Notes under the pieces: generated by a model
What the model was told of the DNA's origin: nothing
Seen by the model: the letters and a program-made list of their open reading frames with translations, nothing else
The model's database searches: none
Assembly: GCA_020024595.1 (NCBI GenBank)
Contig: JAHHTO010000120.1
Coordinates: forward strand, 1-7,203
DNA length: 7,203 nt
Source: Schaedlerella sp.
GTDB taxonomy: Bacteria > Bacillota > Clostridia > Lachnospirales > Lachnospiraceae
Direction of reading: 5' to 3'
Translations under genes and position numbers: made by a program
In this document: one piece after another, positions 1 through 5,112 of the stretch
Layout: every line of letters begins with the position of its first letter
Numbering within the stretch: position 1 is the stretch's first letter

Positions 1-41
1 ATTCAATGAAGCAAATAAAAAATAACATTTAGGAAAATCAC

Positions 42-91
42 GATCGCCCACAGATCTCGGTGTTGAAAAGCACCGGATTCTGTGGGCGATC
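42..91 (-). terminator. Long stem-loop just downstream of the GGDEF/EAL gene, probable terminator
   Basis: A perfect 12-bp inverted repeat (GATCGCCCACAG at 42-53, CTGTGGGCGATC at 80-91) encloses a second 5-bp stem (CGGTG 58-62, CACCG 71-75) around an 8-nt loop, with a partly mismatched internal loop between the stems. On the minus strand it lies 14 nt past the stop codon of the c-di-GMP gene and is followed by TGATTTTCC, so the U-tract is short and slightly displaced. The position and stem strength support transcription termination of that gene. The weak U-tract leaves room for a role in 3'-end stabilisation instead. It could also act on transcripts arriving from the left on the plus strand, where only a broken T-tract follows. 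Confidence 0.6.
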
Positions 92-105
92 ATCGTTTAT
101 TATCG

Positions 106-3100
106 TCATTTATTTTCTCTGTGTTGCTCGGCGATCAGTTGATAAACTTGACTGACCTCCATCGGTTTGTAATAATAAAATCCTTGTATCAGATCACAAC
201 CTGCTTCTTTTACAAGTTCATTGTGGAGCTCTGTTTCCACCCCTTCCATACAGACCAATTTCCCAAAGTGATGGCAGGCATAAACAATACTTGTAATAAA
301 GCCAATCTTCTCGTAAGAATCGCACATTTCCAAAAGCAGCGAACGGTCTAACTTAATGATACTAGACGGGTAACGCAGAAGAACTCGCAAAGAAGAATAA
401 CCACTTCCAAAATCATCCAACGCAATTCTGATATGTAGATCATTACAGAATTTCACAAATTCCTCTACTTTTATCGGTTGATCATCCATGCAACTCTCCG
501 TCAATTCCAGCACAATATGAGAGCCGTCCAGATTATACTTAAGAAGAGTCTGACGAATAAAATCAGTAAAACCTGGATCATACAGCTGTTGTAAGCTGAC
601 ATTGACCGTCAAATAGAAATCCGGAATATAGGAAAGGATGCGTACACAGGCATATACTGCCTGTTCAAATCCCCAACGCCCTGCCAAATCAATCATATGA
701 GCATTTTCGATGATCGGGATAAAAACACTTGGTGGAACATCCTCATCTTGAAAACGCCAGCGCAACAGTGTCTCTCCTCCAATCGGACTGCCATCTTTCG
801 CTGAAACTATGGGTTGGATCACAATCCGAAAATGATCCATACCATTGATAATATCTTTGATCAATTGATTCTCCAGATTCGACACCTTCCGTATTCTCTG
901 AATATTTCCATCAGAATTGTCAATATACATTTGTGAAGGAGACTGCTGCGCCACCTTGATAAGAGATTCCATATTCTCCACGAAGTCTTGCGCCAATACA
1001 CCTTCCTGCGGATAACTCATAACTGCGAAAGAGCAGGTACGTTGAAACGCAATTTCTTGTCTTTGATACGCCTTATCTGTAATGGATTTGATGGCAGAAA
1101 TAATCTCTCTCGTTTTCTCCTCCGAATGTGGCACTGTCAAAGCAATACAGCGCATTCCGCTCAATCGATAAAAGGTAAGTTCTTTTCCCAGTTGATCGAA
1201 CAACTCCCTTGTTATTTCTCGAATCAAATGATCTCCATAACTACGACCATGGCTGTTATTGATCTGAGGAATATTATGAAAGGCAAATCCGATTGCCTGA
1301 CAAGGCTGATCGTTCTCTCGGAAATGCACCAAACGCTTGATCAACACCGTCTCCGTCGGGAAATTGGTAAGTGCATCCACCACAAAATCTTCATCCTGCT
1401 GTATTACACGCCCTGAAAAGAACAGCGGTTTTGTTCCATCATCATTCCACTTAAGTCTGCCGACACATCGAATCCAGGTATCATTACCAGTGGCATCCTT
1501 GATTCGATATCTCATGTCATGCCAGCTTTTCCTCTTTTCCATTACCGCATTAATATCATCCCAGTATCTTTTTAACAAATCTGGATCAGTAATACGAGAA
1601 GCCCATTGACCTATCAGATCCGATACAATGTTATTATCAAATCCAAATTTTTCACGCATATTTTCGGATATAAAGAATAGATTTTTCTGCATATCCCCAA
1701 AGAAGAAATAACTTGTCCCATTGTGAATACTAAGAGACGTCAACAAAAAAGAAACATCAAAATATGTATTTGCCAAAAAACGTTGAAGCTCTATTTGATA
1801 ATCTGTTTTCTTTGTATCTGTAAGGGTTCCCAAAGATACCTGCTCTTTTACAAACGTCTCCTCCAAGTCCATTGTCAGTCGTTCATAATAGCGTTCTTTT
1901 TCCTCATACATCATGGTATCTGCACGATTCATGACCCGCTCGACGTCGATCGGCTGCTGATCTGACCATGCATATCCTACTGAAATCTGGCAGATACTTT
2001 GCATAGCAGCCAATCGTAAAATATTCACATCTTTTTTTATGTTATCTTCCTCTGTATCACAATAAAGCGCAACAAATTCATCTCCTCCAACCCGATAAAT
2101 CCATTCCGTATTCAGCGATTGTTCCAGAATATGATAGCATTCTTGTATCAGCTGGTTCCCCACATCATGCCCTTGTGAATCATTCGTTTCTTTTAAACCA
2201 TTAATATCACAATAAACAACCCCAAGTGATCTCCACTTGCTCGCATTCATATTTTGTTCGATAATTGCGTTGTGGTTATAAGCCCCCGTCAGCAAATCGC
2301 GATAACTCATCTTGCTGAATCGACGATACAGATCACGTCGTTTCAACTGAGGCATCATATAAGTTCCAAGTTCCCTCAACACCTGAGCTAACAAAATGGT
2401 CGTTTCAGATGCAGGATTATCGATGCCGATCAACCCCTTCAATCTTCCATCATCCCAGACCGCTCCAACTACCATAGACTCGATTTCTTGTGGCTTTAAC
2501 AAAGAATATGTAGCGGGATATTCATCCCGAATCTCCTCAAGATTCGTTATCTCCACTGCTTTTCCCTGCGAGAATGTCTGCGTCCAATAATCAATATCCG
2601 ACAATGGCAGATTGCATAGAATATCCTTCCGTGGTTCGATACCAGCTGCACACCATTCATAAGTGTTCGTGGTAGTGTCCTCATAAATTTCAAAAATATA
2701 GGCACGATCCCCCTGAAATGTTTCCCCAAGATAGCTTAAAAGCTTATCCAGTGATGCCCCCGGATCTGGAGTCACAAAGAAAAGCTGCAAGCATTCATTT
2801 AAAACAGTCTCTCGTCGTGTAATGTAATAGGTTTCCTTTTCTATTCTTGAGTCATCCACACTCGATGCCACTTCGATACGATATGTGCGATCATCAATAT
2901 CAACAATTGTATCTCTTACCACAAAGCATTGATTTGAAACAGGGTTCTCATATGTCCATGTCATAGATTTTCCAATTTCCAACGTCTTGTTATTACAAAA
3001 GCTACAAGGCGAATCACTGCCATTTAGAACCTTATGGCATTTTAGCCCTTTGTACGAATCTTTCTCCAGATATTTCAGGCTTTCCCGCAGATATCGATTC

Positions 3101-3183
3101 ATGAAAACAATCTCATTCGTCTCCACATCCGAAATATAAACTGCCTCATCCAGCCCTTCAAAGTAAGCAAATAAATTCTGCAA
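106..3183 (-). CDS. Cyclic-di-GMP turnover protein: PAS-GAF-GGDEF-PAS-degenerate GGDEF-EAL
   Basis: This is a soluble cytoplasmic sensor that probably both makes and degrades c-di-GMP. No membrane segment is visible. Numbered from TTG at 3183 (1025 aa), an N-terminal PAS domain (~1-115) carries Cys49, Cys60 and Cys63, and a GAF-like domain covers ~125-280. GGDEF domain 1 (~290-435) has CDINGLKETND from 325 and an intact GGDEF at 366-370. The position of the inhibitory RxxD I-site reads LNTE. PAS 2 is at ~480-600. GGDEF domain 2 (~605-745) is degenerate, with SGMRC (675-679) in place of GGDEF. The EAL domain (~770-1020) reads ETL but keeps E804, N861, E893, D923-D924, K944, D946, E980 and Q1000, so phosphodiesterase activity is plausible. 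The start is uncertain. The frame opens at TTG 3213 directly after a stop and with a poor ribosome site, whereas TTG 3183 has AAAGGA 9 nt upstream. The first ATG is inside PAS 1 and is unlikely. Ligands are unknown. Confidence 0.93.
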   Translation of the reverse strand: MQNLFAYFEGLDEAVYISDVETNEIVFMNRYLRESLKYLEKDSYKGLKCHKVLNGSDSPCSFCNNKTLEIGKSMTWTYENPVSNQCFVVRDTIVDIDDRTYRIEVASSVDDSRIEKETYYITRRETVLNECLQLFFVTPDPGASLDKLLSYLGETFQGDRAYIFEIYEDTTTNTYEWCAAGIEPRKDILCNLPLSDIDYWTQTFSQGKAVEITNLEEIRDEYPATYSLLKPQEIESMVVGAVWDDGRLKGLIGIDNPASETTILLAQVLRELGTYMMPQLKRRDLYRRFSKMSYRDLLTGAYNHNAIIEQNMNASKWRSLGVVYCDINGLKETNDSQGHDVGNQLIQECYHILEQSLNTEWIYRVGGDEFVALYCDTEEDNIKKDVNILRLAAMQSICQISVGYAWSDQQPIDVERVMNRADTMMYEEKERYYERLTMDLEETFVKEQVSLGTLTDTKKTDYQIELQRFLANTYFDVSFLLTSLSIHNGTSYFFFGDMQKNLFFISENMREKFGFDNNIVSDLIGQWASRITDPDLLKRYWDDINAVMEKRKSWHDMRYRIKDATGNDTWIRCVGRLKWNDDGTKPLFFSGRVIQQDEDFVVDALTNFPTETVLIKRLVHFRENDQPCQAIGFAFHNIPQINNSHGRSYGDHLIREITRELFDQLGKELTFYRLSGMRCIALTVPHSEEKTREIISAIKSITDKAYQRQEIAFQRTCSFAVMSYPQEGVLAQDFVENMESLIKVAQQSPSQMYIDNSDGNIQRIRKVSNLENQLIKDIINGMDHFRIVIQPIVSAKDGSPIGGETLLRWRFQDEDVPPSVFIPIIENAHMIDLAGRWGFEQAVYACVRILSYIPDFYLTVNVSLQQLYDPGFTDFIRQTLLKYNLDGSHIVLELTESCMDDQPIKVEEFVKFCNDLHIRIALDDFGSGYSSLRVLLRYPSSIIKLDRSLLLEMCDSYEKIGFITSIVYACHHFGKLVCMEGVETELHNELVKEAGCDLIQGFYYYKPMEVSQVYQLIAEQHRENK

Positions 3184-3224
3184 TATTTCCGTTCCTTTCC
3201 CGCATACTTCCAACTAGCATTTCC

Positions 3225-3254
3225 ATTTAAATTAAAAAGATAAAACAATTGTAA
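3225..3254 (-). promoter_or_regulatory. Weak candidate promoter for the c-di-GMP gene
   Basis: On the minus strand, TTACAA (3249-3254) and TTAAAT (3225-3230) are separated by 18 nt, in an AT-rich stretch directly after the U-tract of the tRNA terminator. Transcription would begin near 3218, leaving a short leader before TTG 3183 but almost none before TTG 3213. That indirectly favours the downstream start. The -35 match is poor, so this is only a positional candidate. Confidence 0.22.
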
Positions 3255-3255
3255 T

Positions 3256-3300
3256 AAAAAACCGCCACTCCCGAAGCTTCTCATCTTCAAAAACAGCGAT
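3256..3300 (-). terminator. G.U-rich intrinsic terminator after tRNA-Lys
   Basis: In minus-strand RNA, bases 3300-3285 pair without any mismatch to 3276-3261 around an 8-nt loop (3277-3284). The stem is 16 bp, of which seven are G.U or U.G wobbles, and it is followed at once by UUUUUUAUU (the U-run begins at 3261). The wobbles would become A/C mismatches in plus-strand RNA, so the structure is specific to the leftward transcript. It begins 8 nt past the tRNA 3' end and therefore fits a tRNA terminator. It would also insulate the downstream c-di-GMP gene, or attenuate read-through into it. The stem has only about five G-C pairs, so leakiness is possible. Confidence 0.6.
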
Positions 3301-3307
3301 TCTTAAC

Positions 3308-3380
3308 TGCGCGATCAGGGGTTCGAACCCTGGACACCCTGATTAAGAGTCAGGTGCTCTACCAACTGAGCTAATCGCGC
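3308..3380 (-). tRNA. tRNA-Lys, anticodon CTT
   Basis: A 73-nt cloverleaf reads on the minus strand. The acceptor arm is GCGCGAT (3380-3374) paired with ATCGCGC (3315-3309), and the discriminator A is at 3308. The D arm is GCTCAGTTGGTAGAGC, the anticodon stem CCTGA/TCAGG encloses the loop CTCTTAA, and the T arm is CAGGG-TTCGAAC-CCTG. The anticodon CTT reads the lysine codon AAG. No CCA follows the discriminator (GTT comes next), so the tail must be added after transcription. It has its own upstream promoter and a hairpin terminator downstream, so it appears to be a single-gene unit. Confidence 0.97.
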
Positions 3381-3421
3381 GTATTCTATTGTGCTTTTCC
3401 TTCTCGGATAACGCAAGACAT

Positions 3422-3450
3422 ATTATATCTAATGTTCAAAGAAAATGCAA
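3422..3450 (-). promoter_or_regulatory. Sigma-70-type promoter of tRNA-Lys, with A-tract UP-like element
   Basis: Minus-strand TTGCAT (-35, 3445-3450) and a perfect TATAAT (-10, 3422-3427) are separated by exactly 17 nt. Upstream of the -35 are two A-tracts (3454-3460 and 3465-3470) that resemble an UP element, as expected for a strong stable-RNA promoter. Predicted initiation near 3415 gives a leader of about 35 nt before the mature tRNA. The -35 hexamer lies inside the right arm of the inverted repeat at 3437-3482. Confidence 0.82.
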
Positions 3451-3482
3451 GCCCTTTTTTAATATTTTTTGCATTTTCTTCA
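3437..3482 (-). terminator. Inverted repeat overlapping the tRNA -35: possible terminator of the thioredoxin transcript
   Basis: A perfect 12-bp inverted repeat (AAGAAAATGCAA at 3439-3450, TTGCATTTTCTT at 3469-3480) extends by two G.U pairs in minus-strand RNA to 14 bp, with an 18-nt loop (3451-3468). In a leftward transcript arriving from the thioredoxin gene the 3' arm is U-rich (UUGCAUUUUCUUU), giving an AT-rich terminator-like structure. The same bases supply the TTGCAT -35 box of tRNA-Lys, so the end of one unit and the start of the next share sequence. The low G-C content makes terminator efficiency doubtful, and a protein-binding dyad is the alternative. Confidence 0.4.
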
Positions 3483-3491
3483 TATTTTTTT

Positions 3492-3509
3492 CACTGACCT
3501 GTTTCAGTG
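3492..3509. repeat. Small perfect 6-bp hairpin in the thioredoxin 3' region
   Basis: CACTGA (3492-3497) and TCAGTG (3504-3509) form a perfect 6-bp dyad around a 6-nt loop. In the leftward transcript it is followed by a run of A, not U, so it is not an intrinsic terminator in that direction. On the plus strand the T-run precedes it. No function can be assigned. Confidence 0.3.
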
Positions 3510-3540
3510 CCTTGTAGAGATGACATTTCCCCCCGCAGAT

Positions 3541-3577
3541 CGGCTCTCCGATGTCATATTTCCACATCGAAGAGCCG
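3541..3577 (-). other. 14-bp stem-loop downstream of the thioredoxin gene
   Basis: CGGCTCT (3541-3547) plus CGATGT (3549-3554) pair with ACATCG (3564-3569) plus AGAGCCG (3571-3577), with a 9-nt loop. The central position is a C/A mismatch in plus-strand RNA but a U.G wobble in minus-strand RNA, so the stem is continuous (14 bp) only in the leftward thioredoxin transcript. It lies 20 nt past that gene's stop. No U-tract follows (the next bases are AUCUGCGGGGGG), which argues against a classic terminator. An mRNA 3' stabiliser or processing signal is more likely. ATGACAT at 3520-3526 can pair instead with ATGTCAT at 3551-3557 and would disrupt this stem. Confidence 0.5.
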
Positions 3578-3597
3578 CGGTTCCTTCTCTGTTTTCT

Positions 3598-3921
3598 TCA
3601 TGAATGGTTTTCCGAAAATATCAGTTGAATCAAGGTTTCTCTGTTCAGCAGTCCACTTGCCGCAGTCACCGGTTCCCCTTCTTTGAAAACAACAAAGGTT
3701 GGTACGATTTCCACTTTAAACTTCTTTGCAAGCTCTGCGGATTCTCCGATTTCAATCTGACAAACCTGAAAGATACCATCATATTCTCTCGCAATCTCTT
3801 CTATAATATCTTCCATCATGGCACATTTACTGCACCATTTATCGTAGAATTCCACCAACACCGGAAGTTTACAATTCAATACTTCCCGCTGATAATTTTC
3901 AGCGCTAACAGCGACCCTCAT
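3598..3921 (-). CDS. Thioredoxin-family protein with WCSKC active site
   Basis: This is a 107-aa, single-domain thioredoxin-fold protein with no signal peptide, so it is probably a cytoplasmic disulfide/dithiol exchange protein. The core shows VLVEFYDKWCSKC with Cys30 and Cys33 in the CXXC position, and the cis-proline region VPTF with Pro74. The buried acid of classical thioredoxin is Glu24 here instead of Asp. The CXXC spacer is SK and not the canonical GP, which should change redox potential or partner choice. Two extra cysteines occur at 17 and 54. ATG at 3921 is preferred because GGGGAAGGTG ends 6 nt upstream. An in-frame GTG at 3930 would add three residues but crowds the purine-rich site. 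The gene lies 24 nt downstream of a small Cys-rich ORF and downstream of trmB, all leftward. The substrate is unknown. No thioredoxin reductase is in the window. Confidence 0.88.
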   Translation of the reverse strand: MRVAVSAENYQREVLNCKLPVLVEFYDKWCSKCAMMEDIIEEIAREYDGIFQVCQIEIGESAELAKKFKVEIVPTFVVFKEGEPVTAASGLLNRETLIQLIFSENHS

Positions 3922-3945
3922 TTTCCACACCTTCCCCTTTTATTT

Positions 3946-4089
3946 TCACCGGCTGTTCTGGCATCCTCCCGGATTCAGGATACGAATCACTTCATCCAAT
4001 GAATTCTTCAGACACATCAATTTCCGGTTCCATGCAGGGTTACAATATAATTTCTCACAGATATGATACTTCCAGCATCTTTTTTTCAT
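3946..4089 (-). CDS. Small basic Cys-rich protein (47 aa), CW-type cysteine motif
   Basis: This is a short open frame between trmB and the thioredoxin gene. Cysteines fall at 5, 11, 16, 26 and 43. The first part reads RCWKYHICEKLYCNPAW, which resembles the C-W-x4-C-x4-C-(x)P-A...C pattern I recall from cysteine-rich modules attached to bacterial sensor and regulatory proteins. Those are thought to bind metal or an Fe-S centre. The resemblance is from memory and by eye. The protein is basic (ten Lys/Arg against three Asp/Glu), with no signal peptide or membrane segment. AGGAG lies at 4102-4106, 12 nt before the ATG, a rather long spacing. The stop is 24 nt from the thioredoxin start, so the two genes are probably co-transcribed. 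A small size and no family match by eye keep confidence moderate. If real, metal or redox binding is the best guess. Confidence 0.55.
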   Translation of the reverse strand: MKKRCWKYHICEKLYCNPAWNRKLMCLKNSLDEVIRILNPGGCQNSR

Positions 4090-4156
4090 TTCCGCATCAT
4101 TCTCCTGCTATCTTACGCAGCTGTTCGATACTTCTGCCGCTTCCTCTTCACTACAT

Positions 4157-4184
4157 AGTATATGTCAGTTTTCAGATTCTGCAA
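4157..4184 (-). promoter_or_regulatory. Candidate internal promoter ahead of the Cys-rich ORF and thioredoxin
   Basis: Minus-strand TTGCAG (4179-4184) and TATACT (4157-4162) are separated by 16 nt, immediately after the trmB stop codon. Initiation near 4150 would give a leader of about 60 nt before the small ORF. The 102-nt gap between trmB and the ORF is long for a tight operon, which fits a separate or additional promoter. Neither box is perfect and the spacer is one short of optimal. Confidence 0.35.
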
Positions 4185-4191
4185 CTACATT

Positions 4192-4845
4192 CTATTTCCT
4201 TGTCATGATCAGCTTATTGATCGGATTCCCTCTGGAAGAAAACCGCTCTTCATACTCCGTCATAATATTTCCCTCATTCATCTCCTTATTATGATGGAGG
4301 TCATATGTATGCGCAAGCAGCCGCCAACCTGCTTCTTTCGCCTGCTCCAGAGAAAAGTCGAACAAAGGTGTATTATCTGTTTTGAACTCCACCCTTCCGT
4401 CCTCTCCCAGCACCTTCTCATACCGTGCAAGAAACTCTACCGAAGTCAACCTTCTCTTCATATGGCGTGCCTTCGGCCATGGATCTGAAAAATTCAGATA
4501 AATCCGCCCAACTTCTCCCGCTGCAAAGACATCCTCAAGTCCTCTTGCATCCATACACACAAACCGGATATTGTTCAGGCTCTGATACTCCTCCTCCGCC
4601 CCCATCCGCTCTACTGCACGCAGAAGCACACTGGAATACCTCTCTATTCCAATAAAATTAATCTCCGGGAACTTCTTTGCCATGTTCAGCAAGAACTGAC
4701 CTTTCCCCATTCCTATTTCAATATAGACCGGATTAGAATTACGAAACACTTGCCGCCAGCAACCACGCTGCTCTTCCGGTCTTTTCACTACCAATCTATG
4801 TTCCTGTAATGTGCTGTCCGCACGTGGAATATTTCTTAATCGCAT
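4192..4845 (-). CDS. trmB: tRNA (guanine-N7-)-methyltransferase TrmB
   Basis: This enzyme uses S-adenosylmethionine to methylate G46 in the variable loop of tRNAs to N7-methylguanosine, in the cytoplasm. The 217-aa product is close to the usual length of bacterial TrmB. It begins with the typical MRLRNIP. The SAM-binding motif I is EIGMGKG (43-49), the acidic end of strand 2 is IER (67-69) and MDAR (98-101) follows. The family signature DPWPKARHMKRR is at 121-132, FKTDN at 154-158, and the C-terminal TEYEERF at 196-202. All expected catalytic and SAM residues are present. ATG 4845 is chosen because AAAGGA sits 8 nt upstream and the N-terminus then matches the family. An upstream in-frame ATG at 4863 has no ribosome site. 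It is first in a leftward unit with its own promoter at 4904-4932. One of the tRNAs it could act on is encoded nearby, but that proximity is probably chance. Confidence 0.97.
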   Translation of the reverse strand: MRLRNIPRADSTLQEHRLVVKRPEEQRGCWRQVFRNSNPVYIEIGMGKGQFLLNMAKKFPEINFIGIERYSSVLLRAVERMGAEEEYQSLNNIRFVCMDARGLEDVFAAGEVGRIYLNFSDPWPKARHMKRRLTSVEFLARYEKVLGEDGRVEFKTDNTPLFDFSLEQAKEAGWRLLAHTYDLHHNKEMNEGNIMTEYEERFSSRGNPINKLIMTRK

Positions 4846-4903
4846 ACAAAAAGTCCTTTCCATAATGCCTTCCGCTGATTCTTATTACTTCCTATTAAAA
4901 TAT

Positions 4904-4932
4904 AATATATCACGCATTCTCCCACAGGTCAA
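4904..4932 (-). promoter_or_regulatory. Sigma-70-type promoter of trmB
   Basis: Minus-strand TTGACC (-35, 4927-4932) and TATATT (-10, 4904-4909) are separated by exactly 17 nt, each one base from consensus. Initiation near 4897 leaves a leader of about 50 nt before ATG 4845. A T-tract lies just upstream of the -35. It faces away from the V-ATPase promoter, so the two form a divergent pair. Confidence 0.75.
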
Positions 4933-4941
4933 AAAAAAACG

Positions 4942-4996
4942 AAAAAAACAGAAATCTCAACTGTATTGTTCAAAAAATAACAAATTCTGTTTTTTT
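4942..4996. repeat. A/T-tract inverted repeat between the divergent promoters
   Basis: AAAAAAACAGAA (4942-4953) and TTCTGTTTTTTT (4985-4996) form a perfect 12-bp inverted repeat. A second, inner inverted repeat is TTGTT (4966-4970) and AACAA (4979-4983). The dyad lies between the trmB promoter and the V-ATPase promoter and is flanked by more A- and T-runs (4931-4939, 4990-4997, 5001-5005). Such phased homopolymer tracts usually bend DNA. In either direction the last arm ends in a T-run, so it might also act as a weak bidirectional barrier to transcription. No regulator can be named. Confidence 0.45.
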
Positions 4997-5009
4997 TCTA
5001 TTTTTACCG

Positions 5010-5037
5010 TTGATTTTTTCTGATAAAGTTGTATTAT
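5010..5037 (+). promoter_or_regulatory. Candidate promoter of the V-ATPase operon
   Basis: TTGATT (-35, 5010-5015) and TATTAT (-10, 5032-5037) are separated by 16 nt, preceded by T-tracts. Initiation near 5044 would leave a leader of about 69 nt before ATG 5113. Both boxes are reasonable but not consensus, and AT-richness here raises the chance of false matches. Confidence 0.5.
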
Positions 5038-5042
5038 ATTTA

Positions 5043-5098
5043 ATGATTAAATCATAGGTTGAATCATTTTGTTATTCTCCATGATTTAAATATTCAAC
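5043..5098 (+). other. V-ATPase operon leader with overlapping inverted repeats
   Basis: The leader holds ATGATT-A-AATCAT (5043-5055), a near-perfect 13-bp palindrome at the predicted start of transcription. It also holds GTTGAAT (5058-5064) facing ATTCAAC (5092-5098). AATCAT recurs at 5062-5067 and ATGATT at 5081-5086, so several pairings exclude each other. The palindrome's place at the start site would suit an operator. The larger stem would lie just ahead of the ribosome site at 5102-5108. It matches no riboswitch class that I recognise. Confidence 0.35.
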
Positions 5099-5112
5099 GA
5101 CAGGAGGTTATT

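Noticed and set aside
82..351. 89-aa plus-strand frame over the 3' end of the c-di-GMP gene
   Set aside because: Antisense to the well-supported EAL domain, begins inside the terminator stem, and shows no ribosome site or recognisable motif.
988..1965. Several plus-strand frames of 80-142 codons
   Set aside because: All lie antisense to the long GGDEF/EAL gene, have low-complexity or unlikely compositions and lack supporting start signals.
3099..3290. 63-aa minus-strand frame overlapping the start of the c-di-GMP gene, considered as a frameshifted N-terminus
   Set aside because: Its start lies inside the tRNA terminator hairpin and its peptide does not resemble a PAS lead-in, while the chosen frame gives a complete PAS domain.
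3214..3307. Possible c-di-GMP riboswitch upstream of the GGDEF/EAL gene
   Set aside because: The short interval is taken up by the tRNA terminator and an AT-rich promoter region; no GEMM-like conserved core or tetraloop arrangement is visible.
3308..3380. tRNA-Lys as an integration site for a mobile element
   Set aside because: No repeated tRNA 3' end, integrase or phage gene is present in the window.
3604..4488. Plus-strand frames opposite the thioredoxin, the small ORF and trmB
   Set aside because: They are antisense shadows of genes with clear motifs and have no ribosome sites of note.
4846..4863. Upstream ATG (4863) as the start of trmB
   Set aside because: No ribosome site precedes it, while ATG 4845 has AAAGGA at 8 nt and gives the family-typical MRLRNIP start.
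5059..5112. TTG start at 5059 for the stalk subunit, adding 18 residues
   Set aside because: It lies in the structured leader without a ribosome site, whereas ATG 5113 follows AGGAGGT.
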